Positions 1-7,024 of a DNA stretch of 46,453 bases are shown here, piece after piece (positions within the stretch are counted from its first letter, which is position 1; every line of letters begins with the position of its first letter). The DNA is taken from contig JAABST010000034.1 of the NCBI GenBank assembly GCA_011390275.1, positions 1 through 46,453 of the forward strand, given 5' to 3'. The notes beneath the pieces were generated by a model. That model was not told the DNA's origin and made no database searches. It saw only the letters and a program-made list of their open reading frames with translations. A program made the translations under genes and the position numbers. The stretch comes from Geitlerinema sp. S16 (lineage in GTDB: Bacteria > Cyanobacteriota > Cyanobacteriia > Cyanobacteriales > Geitlerinemataceae).

Positions 1-323
1 AGCTCGCTCTGGCAGTGTTTGCACTTCGTCGGCTTGTGTTCGACTACTTCGCTGCACTCGCTCACCTCGTACAACTTGCGTCCGAATCCTTTGTGTCCTT
101 TCTGGCCGCCTCGTTTTCCACTTCCGCTTTTCTTCTCTTTCTTGCCTTGCACTGTTTGTTTTGACGGCGGAATTGAGCTGTTCTCTGAGTTCAGCCCCAG
201 CCGCTCTTCGATTTCGGCCAGTCGCTCGCTCAAACTTTGCACTATGGCTTTTACGCTCCCTGGGGTCTGTTCCCAGTCCGAGCGCGGAATCTCTACTCCA
301 CCTATCGTTACCTTCTCCTCCAT
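1..323 (-). mobile_element. IS66-family transposase, N-terminal part (runs off the left edge)
   Basis: The reverse strand from the ATG at 323 is open to the window edge (107 codons); an in-frame TAG lies just upstream at 333-335. The protein has the IS66 N-terminal layout: a short helical/coiled segment (SLSERLAEIEERLG), then the Asn/Ser-rich element NSENSSIPPSK, a Lys/Gly-rich basic stretch (KRGGQKGHKGFGRK), and the first half of the IS66 zinc-binding motif (CKHCQSEL). The DDE catalytic core would lie to the left, outside the window. Family assignment rests on established IS66 features; whether the element is intact cannot be judged here. The element's end was not located with confidence in the AT-rich flank at 324-673. 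Confidence 0.82.
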
Positions 324-673
324 TTCCACACTCTAGCTCCTGCACCCCCTGAATAGTTACAACCTTCTGAGTTGATCGCTCATCAGAGTTTGTAGCCAGT
401 TTCGTTTTTCTTGATCTGACTATATTGCCAGGAAGGCTGTTGATTATTTAGTGATATGGAAAGATTTCATCAACTTATTCCTTAAAGCAAATAATCGCTT
501 TGAAATTTCATAAAACTCAAAAGTAGACTCATTTTGTTTGGGTCTTAGAATGATATCGGTTATATTTTTTTGATCTAAGCAAACAGCTCAGAATGGACTT
601 GGACTGTATCCTTATAGAGATTAAGTGGTGCTATCTTTGTTGGCGGCAGGCTTGGCAAGCAACTGAAAAATGG
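324..673. other. AT-rich intergenic stretch between IS66 transposase and glycosyltransferase
   Basis: About 350 bases, clearly more AT-rich than the neighbouring genes and without HIP1 motifs. I see no open frame of useful length and no convincing terminator. One end of the IS66 element probably lies in this stretch, but I could not identify a paired terminal repeat because the other end is outside the window. Confidence 0.5.
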
Positions 674-1768
674 CTAGTTATCGACTAAAAAACGAAGCGC
701 ATCGCCGGTTAATCGTCCTGTTTTTTCCCAGCTAAATGCTTTAACTCGCTTCAGCCCAGCGGCCTGCAACTGCGATCGCGCGGCGCTATCGTTCCACAGT
801 AAGCGCATCGCGGCGGCGATCATACCGACGTTGTAGGGATCGACAAGCAATGCGGCCTCTCCGGCGACTTCTGGCATGGAGCCAAAATTTGAGGTGATGA
901 CCGGTGTACCACAGGCCATCGCTTCCAAAATGGGCAGGCCAAATCCTTCCCAAAGTGACGGAAAAACCAGTCCGATCGCCCGCCCGATCGCCTCTGGTAA
1001 CTCAGCCTCGGGGATATAACCACAAAATTTAATGCGATGGCTCAGTTTCAGGAGCTTCGCTCGATGTTTGAGGGCTGGGGCGTAGCGAGAATCGACTTTG
1101 CCGAGAATATGTAGCTCGATTTCGTCGGGGATCTGTGCCATCGCCTGAATGATTCGATCCAGATTTTTATAGGGTTCTTGCCGACCGACATAGACGAAAT
1201 AATTCGAGCGTTGTAGCTGGCGATCGTAGTATTGGTCGCGATCGTAGGCGAGGGGAATGACCTCGATTTTTTGGGGATCAATCTGGAGAAACGATCGCAG
1301 ATCGCGAGCGGTGGCCGTGCTGATCGCCAAGATGCGATCGGCGCGACGCAGCACCTCTGGCACGTAAAATTTGTGATAGGCCAACAGCGGCGTTGCTTTT
1401 TGGGGAAACCGCAGCGGAATTAGGTCATAGGCGGTAACGGCGTAGCGAAATTGGGGATTGATCGAGCCGATCGGTGCTTCGGGGATCGGCGAAAAGAGAA
1501 CGTTTGACTGGAGCTGCCGACAGATACGGGGCAAGGAAAATTGCGTCCACAGTAGACGCTGGGCATGTCCCCGAACCCCTTGCTCCGGCGTAAGATGGCT
1601 GGGTACTGGAGAGCGCTGATACGCTGCAAAGTCGCAATGCCGATCGGCGACCAGAAACACCGGATTGAGATCGTCGCGATCGCCGAGGGCGTGGGTAACA
1701 TGACGGGCATAGGTGCTGATACCCGTCGGTTTATCCATGAGAAACGAGAGGTTTATCGGGAGAACCAT
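674..1768 (-). CDS. Group 1 (GT4) glycosyltransferase
   Basis: A 364-residue GT-B glycosyltransferase, starting at ATG 1768. The N-terminal half carries a glycine-containing loop (KPTGISTYARHV, 13-24) as in GT4 enzymes that build polysaccharides. The C-terminal nucleotide-sugar half shows YVGRQEPYKNLDRII (193-207) and the conserved ExxxxxxxE element EGFGLPILE (274-282) followed by ACGTPVITS. These are the usual donor-phosphate and ribose contacts of retaining GT4 enzymes. Donor and acceptor cannot be predicted. The gene starts 58 bases after the stop of the Wzt-like ATPase gene on the same strand, so the two probably form one operon making and exporting a surface glycan. Confidence 0.88.
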   Translation of the reverse strand: MVLPINLSFLMDKPTGISTYARHVTHALGDRDDLNPVFLVADRHCDFAAYQRSPVPSHLTPEQGVRGHAQRLLWTQFSLPRICRQLQSNVLFSPIPEAPIGSINPQFRYAVTAYDLIPLRFPQKATPLLAYHKFYVPEVLRRADRILAISTATARDLRSFLQIDPQKIEVIPLAYDRDQYYDRQLQRSNYFVYVGRQEPYKNLDRIIQAMAQIPDEIELHILGKVDSRYAPALKHRAKLLKLSHRIKFCGYIPEAELPEAIGRAIGLVFPSLWEGFGLPILEAMACGTPVITSNFGSMPEVAGEAALLVDPYNVGMIAAAMRLLWNDSAARSQLQAAGLKRVKAFSWEKTGRLTGDALRFLVDN

Positions 1769-1801
1769 CGGACGGGCTAAGGGATTGAGGAGAGGGTCAG
1801 C

Positions 1802-1827
1802 GGTGGCGAGTGGTGGCGAGTGGTGGC
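1802..1827. repeat. 10-bp tandem repeat at the wzt-like stop codon
   Basis: The unit GGTGGCGAGT occurs twice in direct tandem (1802-1811, 1812-1821), followed by a partial third copy that runs into the stop codon of the ABC ATPase gene. It lies in the short spacer before the glycosyltransferase gene and may vary in copy number between strains. Confidence 0.6.
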
Positions 1828-3284
1828 TAGCTGCGGGTGACGGTTTGCGCGGGGGCGATCACGATGTGCGGCACGATCGACAGGTCAACAATTTCGCTCG
1901 CAAAGGAATCCGTGCGGGGCAATACACGAAACATGGCGATATCAATCCCGCGTGCGAGGTAGGTAAACTGGCCGTCTACCGTACCGGAGACCCCTGCATT
2001 CAGAAAATATACGCCGGGATTGAGGCAACAGGAAAAACGAAAGCGTACGGTGACACATTGGTCTTGATCAACACCGGTCACGTCTCGTACGATCGCGGGA
2101 AACGACGCCCCACCCAGCTCCAGCCCGCTAACCGTTTTGATCAGCATCCCAAAGCGGAGATCGGTGGCCGCGCGATGAAATTCCACTTCGTAAGTGTAGA
2201 CATAATCATGACGCCCTGCGACATTGTTGACCTGTCGGCCATCGAGGGTAAGCAGCTTGGGATTGCGAATGTCAGCGCCCCGTGGTTCGTAGGCCAGGGT
2301 GTGAGTGGGGACAAGCGCCGGATCAAAAAAGTCACGCTCGATCGTCATTCCCAAAGCGCGATCAGCGTTGATACTGTGATCGCGATTGGTTTTGCCGTTA
2401 CGCCCGTCCTTCGGCTCCATGCTGACAGCCACGCCGTTAGAACGCCCGTCGCTGGTCTCGTCGGCGCGATGGCTCGATCGCGGCGAGTCCGGCCACAGTG
2501 GCGCATCGGGAATCGCTTTTAATTCCTCGCGTAATTTTTGGTAGCGATCGCCGGGCGCATAAATCAGTTTGTGGTACTGATCGATCACAAATTTTGGGTG
2601 ATGGGTGATGATCGCCTCGCCGTGATCGAGCAGCAGGGCGCGATCGCAAAGTTCCACCACTTTGGACGCCGCGTGGGACACAAACAACGTCGTGCAGCCT
2701 CGCGCCTGCAACGACTCAATCCGGGAAAAACACTTGCGCTGAAACGCTTCATCACCCACCGCCAGCGCTTCATCCACAACCAAAATATCCGGGTCAACAC
2801 TCGTCGCCACGGCAAAGGCAAGCCGCACAAACATACCGCTAGAGTACGTCTTGGCCGGTTGATCGAGGAAATCGCCAATATCGGCAAACGCAGCAATTTC
2901 ATCGAATCGTGACTCGATCTGGGCGCGACTCAGCCCAAGAATTTGACCGTTAAAAAAGACGTTTTGCCGTCCGGTAAATTCGGGGTTAAAGCCGCTGCCG
3001 AGTTCTAGCAGGGCAGAAATGCGGCCACGAATGTGAGTTTGACCGGAGCTGGGCTGAAGTGTGCCGACAATGATTTGTAGCAGCGTGCTTTTACCGGAGC
3101 CGTTGCGTCCCACAATGCCGAGGGTTTGACCACGCGGAATCTCAATACTGACGCCGCGCAGGGCTTGAAATTCGCGATACTGCTGACGGCTGGGAATAAG
3201 GAGTTCTTTGAGCCGATCGCTCGGTCGATCATAACGACGAAACGACTTGGCAATATTACGAACCGAAATAGCAATATCTTCCAT
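1827..3284 (-). CDS. Wzt-like ABC transporter ATPase for polysaccharide export, with C-terminal glycan-recognition domain
   Basis: A 485-residue protein. ATG 3284 (MEDIAISVRN) is preferred; a TTG 39 bases upstream would add an unconserved-looking leader. The ABC domain has Walker A GRNGSGKST (59-67), the TagH/Wzt-type signature YSSGMFVRLAF (147-157), Walker B ILVVDE (167-172) and the switch His in FVSHAA. A polar linker (about 255-310) leads to a beta-rich C-terminal domain (about 325-475) of the Wzt_C type, which in O-antigen exporters binds the finished chain end. The established role is energising export of a lipid-linked polysaccharide with a Wzm permease. No permease gene lies beside it: upstream is a divergent gene and downstream a glycosyltransferase. 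Confidence 0.88.
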   Translation of the reverse strand: MEDIAISVRNIAKSFRRYDRPSDRLKELLIPSRQQYREFQALRGVSIEIPRGQTLGIVGRNGSGKSTLLQIIVGTLQPSSGQTHIRGRISALLELGSGFNPEFTGRQNVFFNGQILGLSRAQIESRFDEIAAFADIGDFLDQPAKTYSSGMFVRLAFAVATSVDPDILVVDEALAVGDEAFQRKCFSRIESLQARGCTTLFVSHAASKVVELCDRALLLDHGEAIITHHPKFVIDQYHKLIYAPGDRYQKLREELKAIPDAPLWPDSPRSSHRADETSDGRSNGVAVSMEPKDGRNGKTNRDHSINADRALGMTIERDFFDPALVPTHTLAYEPRGADIRNPKLLTLDGRQVNNVAGRHDYVYTYEVEFHRAATDLRFGMLIKTVSGLELGGASFPAIVRDVTGVDQDQCVTVRFRFSCCLNPGVYFLNAGVSGTVDGQFTYLARGIDIAMFRVLPRTDSFASEIVDLSIVPHIVIAPAQTVTRS

Positions 3285-3626
3285 AAAGTCAGCACTTGGC
3301 AGAGGAAAACGTTCGTGAATCAACTCAATCTCGCCTCATCGGTCGAGGGTTGATCAACAACGTTTTCTGACTACCGTCTTTTCGAGTTGAGCCAAAAACT
3401 AAAACCAAATTTCACGCTTCGCCCTTCTGCGGGTGACGTTGCGTTCCACAGTGAGAATACCATTCTCACGGAGTCCTCCCAAGGATGGCGGACATCAAGC
3501 CCGATCGCTCAGGCACGATCGATCCATGATTTCCCGAACCCTGAATAACACCAACCCAATACGGCACAATTGGCAAAGAGGACTACTTTAGTCCTAATCT
3601 AGCCCAGTACTGTTGCTGATATTGCC
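3285..3626. other. Divergent intergenic region with a perfect hairpin
   Basis: Non-coding space between the leftward wzt-like operon and the rightward cysteine-repeat gene, so it should hold both promoters. The only clear structure is an 8-bp perfect inverted repeat GTGAGAAT/ATTCTCAC with a 3-nt loop (3451-3469). It has no T-tract, so it looks more like an operator or small stem than a terminator. Confidence 0.5.
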
Positions 3627-4187
3627 ATGAACTCGAACACCCTGCGCCCGATCGTCCGTCGCTTTGCCCGCCACCTGCCCTCAAGCTTTGTTCTCGGCGG
3701 TTTCTTTGCCGTGATGGCGACGCCAATCCCGGCACAAGCGGGGCGATGGCAATTACCGATGGAGCGATCGCAGCCGAACTATGAGCAGTGCGCCAGTCAA
3801 CTGCTGAATCATGATCTCGATGAAGATACGATCGCCCTGGCCTGTGCCACCGCCTTCGAGCCGACCGAGCTGTCCGCCTGTGTGAGCGAGATCGACAACG
3901 CCACCGCGATTTCCGCTGCCGACGCCCTCGATGCCTGCCGCGAAGTTCGCCGCCCTCGGGAACTCTCAAACTGTACCGTTCGCATTGATGCTGACTTCAC
4001 ACCGGATCAGCCTCTTAAAGTGCTAGACAGTTGCCGACGCAGCCTGCTACCCGTCGAGTTTGCCAACTGCGCGATCGGTCTCGATAATCACATCCTGATG
4101 GACGTGGATACGGCGATGGCGACCTGTCTGGATGCGAACGATCGGGTTCGTGATGTCTTCCCGACGTTTATTCCGACCGATCGGTAA
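3627..4187 (+). CDS. Secreted protein with four-fold cysteine repeat
   Basis: A 186-residue protein. The N-terminus is a typical Sec signal: a basic region (RPIVRRFARH), a hydrophobic core (about 20-31) and an AxA-like site (IPAQAG, cleavage about residue 38). The mature part is built on eight cysteines in strict alternation: C-x17-C-x11-C-x18-C-x11-C-x19-C-x11-C-x18-C. The x11 gap is invariant and often reads xxxPxELxxC or close to it, so the protein is about four 30-residue units, each probably closed by a disulfide in the periplasm. I do not recognise a named family. It is transcribed alone; function unknown. Confidence 0.75.
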   Translation: MNSNTLRPIVRRFARHLPSSFVLGGFFAVMATPIPAQAGRWQLPMERSQPNYEQCASQLLNHDLDEDTIALACATAFEPTELSACVSEIDNATAISAADALDACREVRRPRELSNCTVRIDADFTPDQPLKVLDSCRRSLLPVEFANCAIGLDNHILMDVDTAMATCLDANDRVRDVFPTFIPTDR

Positions 4188-4260
4188 TCGAATCCGCACC
4201 GATTCTTTAGAGGAGGTTCGCGCGTTAACTGGGTTTAGAGGCGGGCGATGCCATTACTGC

Positions 4261-4290
4261 AATGATTTTGGTAAAAATGATTTTGGTAAA
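4261..4290. repeat. Perfect 15-bp tandem duplication
   Basis: AATGATTTTGGTAAA is repeated twice head to tail without mismatch. It lies in non-coding DNA, so it is a candidate slippage site; no function is evident. Confidence 0.8.
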
Positions 4291-4595
4291 GTCGCCTGAG
4301 CTGAATGGATGTGATGTATTGACACGTTGCTCGCTGATAAACCCAGGGCAAACACATACTCGTTGGCAACGACGTAATCTTGCGTGCAAGATGCCCGCGC
4401 TACGTGCAAACGGGAAAAATGACCGCAATGTTTGCAGGGTTTTGGAGTGACCAAACGCGATGACCTCAAAACTGTTAATTAATATTTCAGCGTGTAAAAT
4501 TTCGAGGTTAATTCGTCTTCATGGCTCAGTTCGATCGCTCTCCAGGTCATGCCAGTTATCGAACCACTCAAGCCGCGAAAATATAAGTTGACATC

Positions 4596-4625
4596 AAAAA
4601 AGCCAAGCCCACACTGGGACTTGGC
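4596..4625 (-). terminator. Rho-independent terminator of the RRM gene
   Basis: Read leftward, GCCAAG-T-CCC pairs with GGG-CTTGGC around a 5-nt loop, followed at once by six T. Position and orientation fit the end of the leftward RNA-binding-protein transcript. Confidence 0.85.
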
Positions 4626-4798
4626 CTGACTGACTGAAGTTCAGCACACTAAATTGGAATGTAATGTGTACTTCAGTCGCGAACCCGAAAGAAGTCAGCC
4701 AAAAATTACTTTACGGACGTAGAGCAAATCTATAAAAACCGATATCTGAACGAAATTCGAGAATTGTCCGTTTAGGTTAACGAACGTTTAGCGAACGC

Positions 4799-5080
4799 TT
4801 AGTAGCCGCGATTGGAGAAGCTACCTGTAGTGCGTTGCTCACGGGGCTTTGCCTTGTTGACACGAAGTTGGCGACCCATCCACTCAGCACCGTCTAGTGC
4901 TTCGATGGCTGCCGATTCTTCATCATTGCTATCCATGTCTACGAATCCAAATCCGCGTGAACGACCGGTTTCGCGGTCGGTAGGGATTTGAGCACGCTTG
5001 ACTCCACCGTATTCAGCAAATATTGCGGTGAGATCTTCTGCGGTAGCGTCGTAAGACAGGTTACCTACGTAAATGGCCAT
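4799..5080 (-). CDS. RRM-domain RNA-binding protein (cyanobacterial Rbp type)
   Basis: A 93-residue protein made almost entirely of one RNA-recognition motif: RNP2 is IYVGNL (3-8) and RNP1 is RGFGFVDM (43-50). The tail after the domain is short and basic with little glycine (PREQRTTGSFSNRGY), so it is not the long glycine-rich type linked to cold induction. Cyanobacterial Rbps bind mRNA, and some localise transcripts to thylakoid membranes; which applies here is unknown. GGAG 8 bases before ATG 5080 is the ribosome-binding site. The transcript is monocistronic, with a long leader containing the palindrome at 5134-5148 and a terminator at 4596-4625. Confidence 0.93.
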   Translation of the reverse strand: MAIYVGNLSYDATAEDLTAIFAEYGGVKRAQIPTDRETGRSRGFGFVDMDSNDEESAAIEALDGAEWMGRQLRVNKAKPREQRTTGSFSNRGY

Positions 5081-5545
5081 TAAAAACTCCGAAAAACCGA
5101 AAAGAAAAGAACGCTTTTCCCAGTCTTGAAATCAGTTTTTAAAACTGCTGTCAATATCTGCAAAAATGTCTGACCCTACAGTAGCACAGCCCTATGGGCT
5201 GCGTATCGTCTAATTGCTAATTATGTCATAGGTTTCATTTATCAATGGGGGGCTAAATTCCGCTCGCTACAATGCTTAGGGAGCGGAATCGCAGATTTGT
5301 GGGCGCAAAGGTAGACGGCTGGCGGCTGCTGGCGGTTTGATTTAGCCGCCGACGATCGCGGGACTGAAGATGCTGAACTAGAATTAAAGCCGCACATCAT
5401 CACTAAATCCTGACTCTGTAGCTTCTGACTCTGTGATTCTGGCGACGTTAAGATGCGCTTCCGTGAAGCTGGCGCTGTGGTTCATGCCTTATATCTTGCA
5501 CGTCTGCGTTTTTGTTCTCTGCCCTGTTGACTCTTAATTTGTGTC
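5081..5545. other. Divergent promoter region, rbp and helical membrane protein
   Basis: Holds the leftward rbp leader and, toward 5545, the upstream region of the rightward gene. The rbp-proximal 100 bases are AT-rich and contain the palindrome at 5134-5148. CTGACTCTGT occurs twice around 5409-5432. No open frame of useful length. Confidence 0.5.
5134..5148. promoter_or_regulatory. 7-1-7 palindrome upstream of the RRM gene
   Basis: CAGTTTT-T-AAAACTG is a perfect inverted repeat 54 to 68 bases upstream of the RRM start codon. It could be an operator or a leader hairpin. I do not recognise a matching regulator consensus. Confidence 0.35.
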
Positions 5546-6919
5546 ATGCCCAGCCCGTCTCTATTTGTTTCGTCGGTTGATGATCGTTCACCGTCTCGCG
5601 GTGCTTCCGTTATGGTTCGATCGCGTCATTGGCGTCAACGTATCGGTTTGTTGCTGCTCGGGGTGGGTGCGGGAGCGATGGCTCTAGGGGCTGCGGCTTA
5701 CGCAATCACGCGACCCTGTGTGGTCGGGGGCTGCGCTCAGATCGATCGGGCAACGGCACTGGAAGGGGAAGCTCTGCAACGTTTACGCAATGAACCCAGT
5801 ACGGCGAACCTGGAGCGCAGTTGGGAGCAGATCGCGATCGCCCGTAATCTGGTGGCTCCGATTCCGGCTTGGTCGCGTCATGGGTCACAGGCAGCGGCTC
5901 AGCAAAAAGAGTTAACGGCGGTTCAAGATGACCTGCGCGAGATTATTGCGGCGTTGTCGATCGGCTGGGAGGCGGCGCAGTTGAGCCAAGATCCGCCCCA
6001 CCCGCTCGAACGCTGGCAGCAGCTTGAGGAGTTATGGGCGCAGGCGATCGATCGATTGGATCAGATTCCGGAGAGTCATGTGGCGTATCCGGTGGCGCTG
6101 GTGAAGTTAAATGAGTATCGCGATCATCTAGATGCGATTCGTCGCCGGACGGTGCTGGAGCAGCGGGCGGAGGAAAATGTGGCGGCGGCACGGTTAGCGG
6201 CGCAGGTGGCGGGCGATCGTCAGACCAGCGCGACGAGTTTGGATGAGTGGCAGCAGGCGCACGCGAGCTGGCAGTTGGCGATCGAGTCGTTGATGCGTGT
6301 ACCGGGCGGAACCACGGGAGAGGATGCGGCGCAAACGCTGCTGGAGGATTACACACCGCAGCGGGATTCGGCGCAACGGCAGCAGGATCGCGAACAAACG
6401 GCGGCGTTGCGCTACCAGTTGTCTACCGAAGCGGCGGATCGAGCGCGGGTGGCGGTGAATGAAAAGCGTTGGGAACAGGCGATCGGCTTTTGGCAGCAGG
6501 CGATCGCCAATTTGCGCGCAGTGCCGACCCAGAGTACCTATGCGGAAAATGCGCGTGCGGCACTCGAATCCCATACGCGATCGCTAGCGCAGACGGTTGC
6601 GAAGCAGGAAATGGCGCAAATGCTGGATCAGACGTCCAAAAATCTAGCGGAATTTTGCACGAGTACGACCCAAATTTGCAGCTACACCGTGTCTGAGTCG
6701 CGCCTGGTTGTGCGTCTGCGGGCGGATTATCTGGCGACGGTGCGGCAGCTCGATCAGCAGGCGGCGGTGAATAAGTCGGTGGAAACGCGGGTGCAGTTGG
6801 AGCAGCATTTGCAAAGTACGATCAATGCGCTGAAGGCGATTAGCGAGAGTTCGGGGATTGCGATCGATGTGCTCGATCCGGCGGGTAAGCGGCTGGCGCA
6901 ATACACGCCGGGGGGTTAA
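5546..6919 (+). CDS. Membrane-anchored alpha-helical protein of unknown function
   Basis: A 457-residue protein. A basic N-terminus (SRHWRQR) precedes one hydrophobic segment (about 33-54), then a short cysteine-containing stretch (PCVVGGC). The rest is helical and rich in Gln/Ala/Glu. Three or four similar units are visible around W-x-QAI/QLAI-x-L...P (LWAQAIDRLDQIP near 168; WQLAIESLMRVP near 242; WQQAIANLRAVP near 317), which resemble degenerate TPR-like helical pairs. Inference: a single-pass inner-membrane protein with a periplasmic helical scaffold. ATG 5546 is used; ATG 5612 (MVRSRHWRQR) is an equally good start, closer to the membrane segment. No enzymatic motif is visible. Confidence 0.7.
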   Translation: MPSPSLFVSSVDDRSPSRGASVMVRSRHWRQRIGLLLLGVGAGAMALGAAAYAITRPCVVGGCAQIDRATALEGEALQRLRNEPSTANLERSWEQIAIARNLVAPIPAWSRHGSQAAAQQKELTAVQDDLREIIAALSIGWEAAQLSQDPPHPLERWQQLEELWAQAIDRLDQIPESHVAYPVALVKLNEYRDHLDAIRRRTVLEQRAEENVAAARLAAQVAGDRQTSATSLDEWQQAHASWQLAIESLMRVPGGTTGEDAAQTLLEDYTPQRDSAQRQQDREQTAALRYQLSTEAADRARVAVNEKRWEQAIGFWQQAIANLRAVPTQSTYAENARAALESHTRSLAQTVAKQEMAQMLDQTSKNLAEFCTSTTQICSYTVSESRLVVRLRADYLATVRQLDQQAAVNKSVETRVQLEQHLQSTINALKAISESSGIAIDVLDPAGKRLAQYTPGG

Positions 6920-7024
6920 GGCGCTGTTGAGAAGTTGGATGTTTGAAAAACTCTGACTTCTGGAGCAACTCTTAATTTAAGTGCCACGCATATAAATGCT
7001 ACGGAAGCAGGGCAAGCATTCAGT

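Larger units (their letters stand above)
4188..4798. other. Long intergenic region (tandem repeat and rbp terminator)
   Basis: About 600 bases between convergent genes. It holds the 15-bp tandem duplication at 4261-4290 and the terminator at 4596-4625, both listed separately. The part from 4626 to 4798 is a roughly 170-base 3' untranslated region of the RNA-binding-protein gene. No other open frame is convincing. Confidence 0.55.

Noticed and set aside
19..336. Rightward open frame of 105 codons
   Set aside because: Antisense shadow of the IS66 transposase; Cys/Ser/Pro-rich translation with no domain.
1713..2522. Rightward open frame of 269 codons
   Set aside because: Lies opposite the C-terminal half of the Wzt-like ATPase; no recognisable motif.
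3451..3469. Hairpin as a terminator
   Set aside because: Perfect 8-bp stem but no T-tract on either strand, and it lies between divergent genes.
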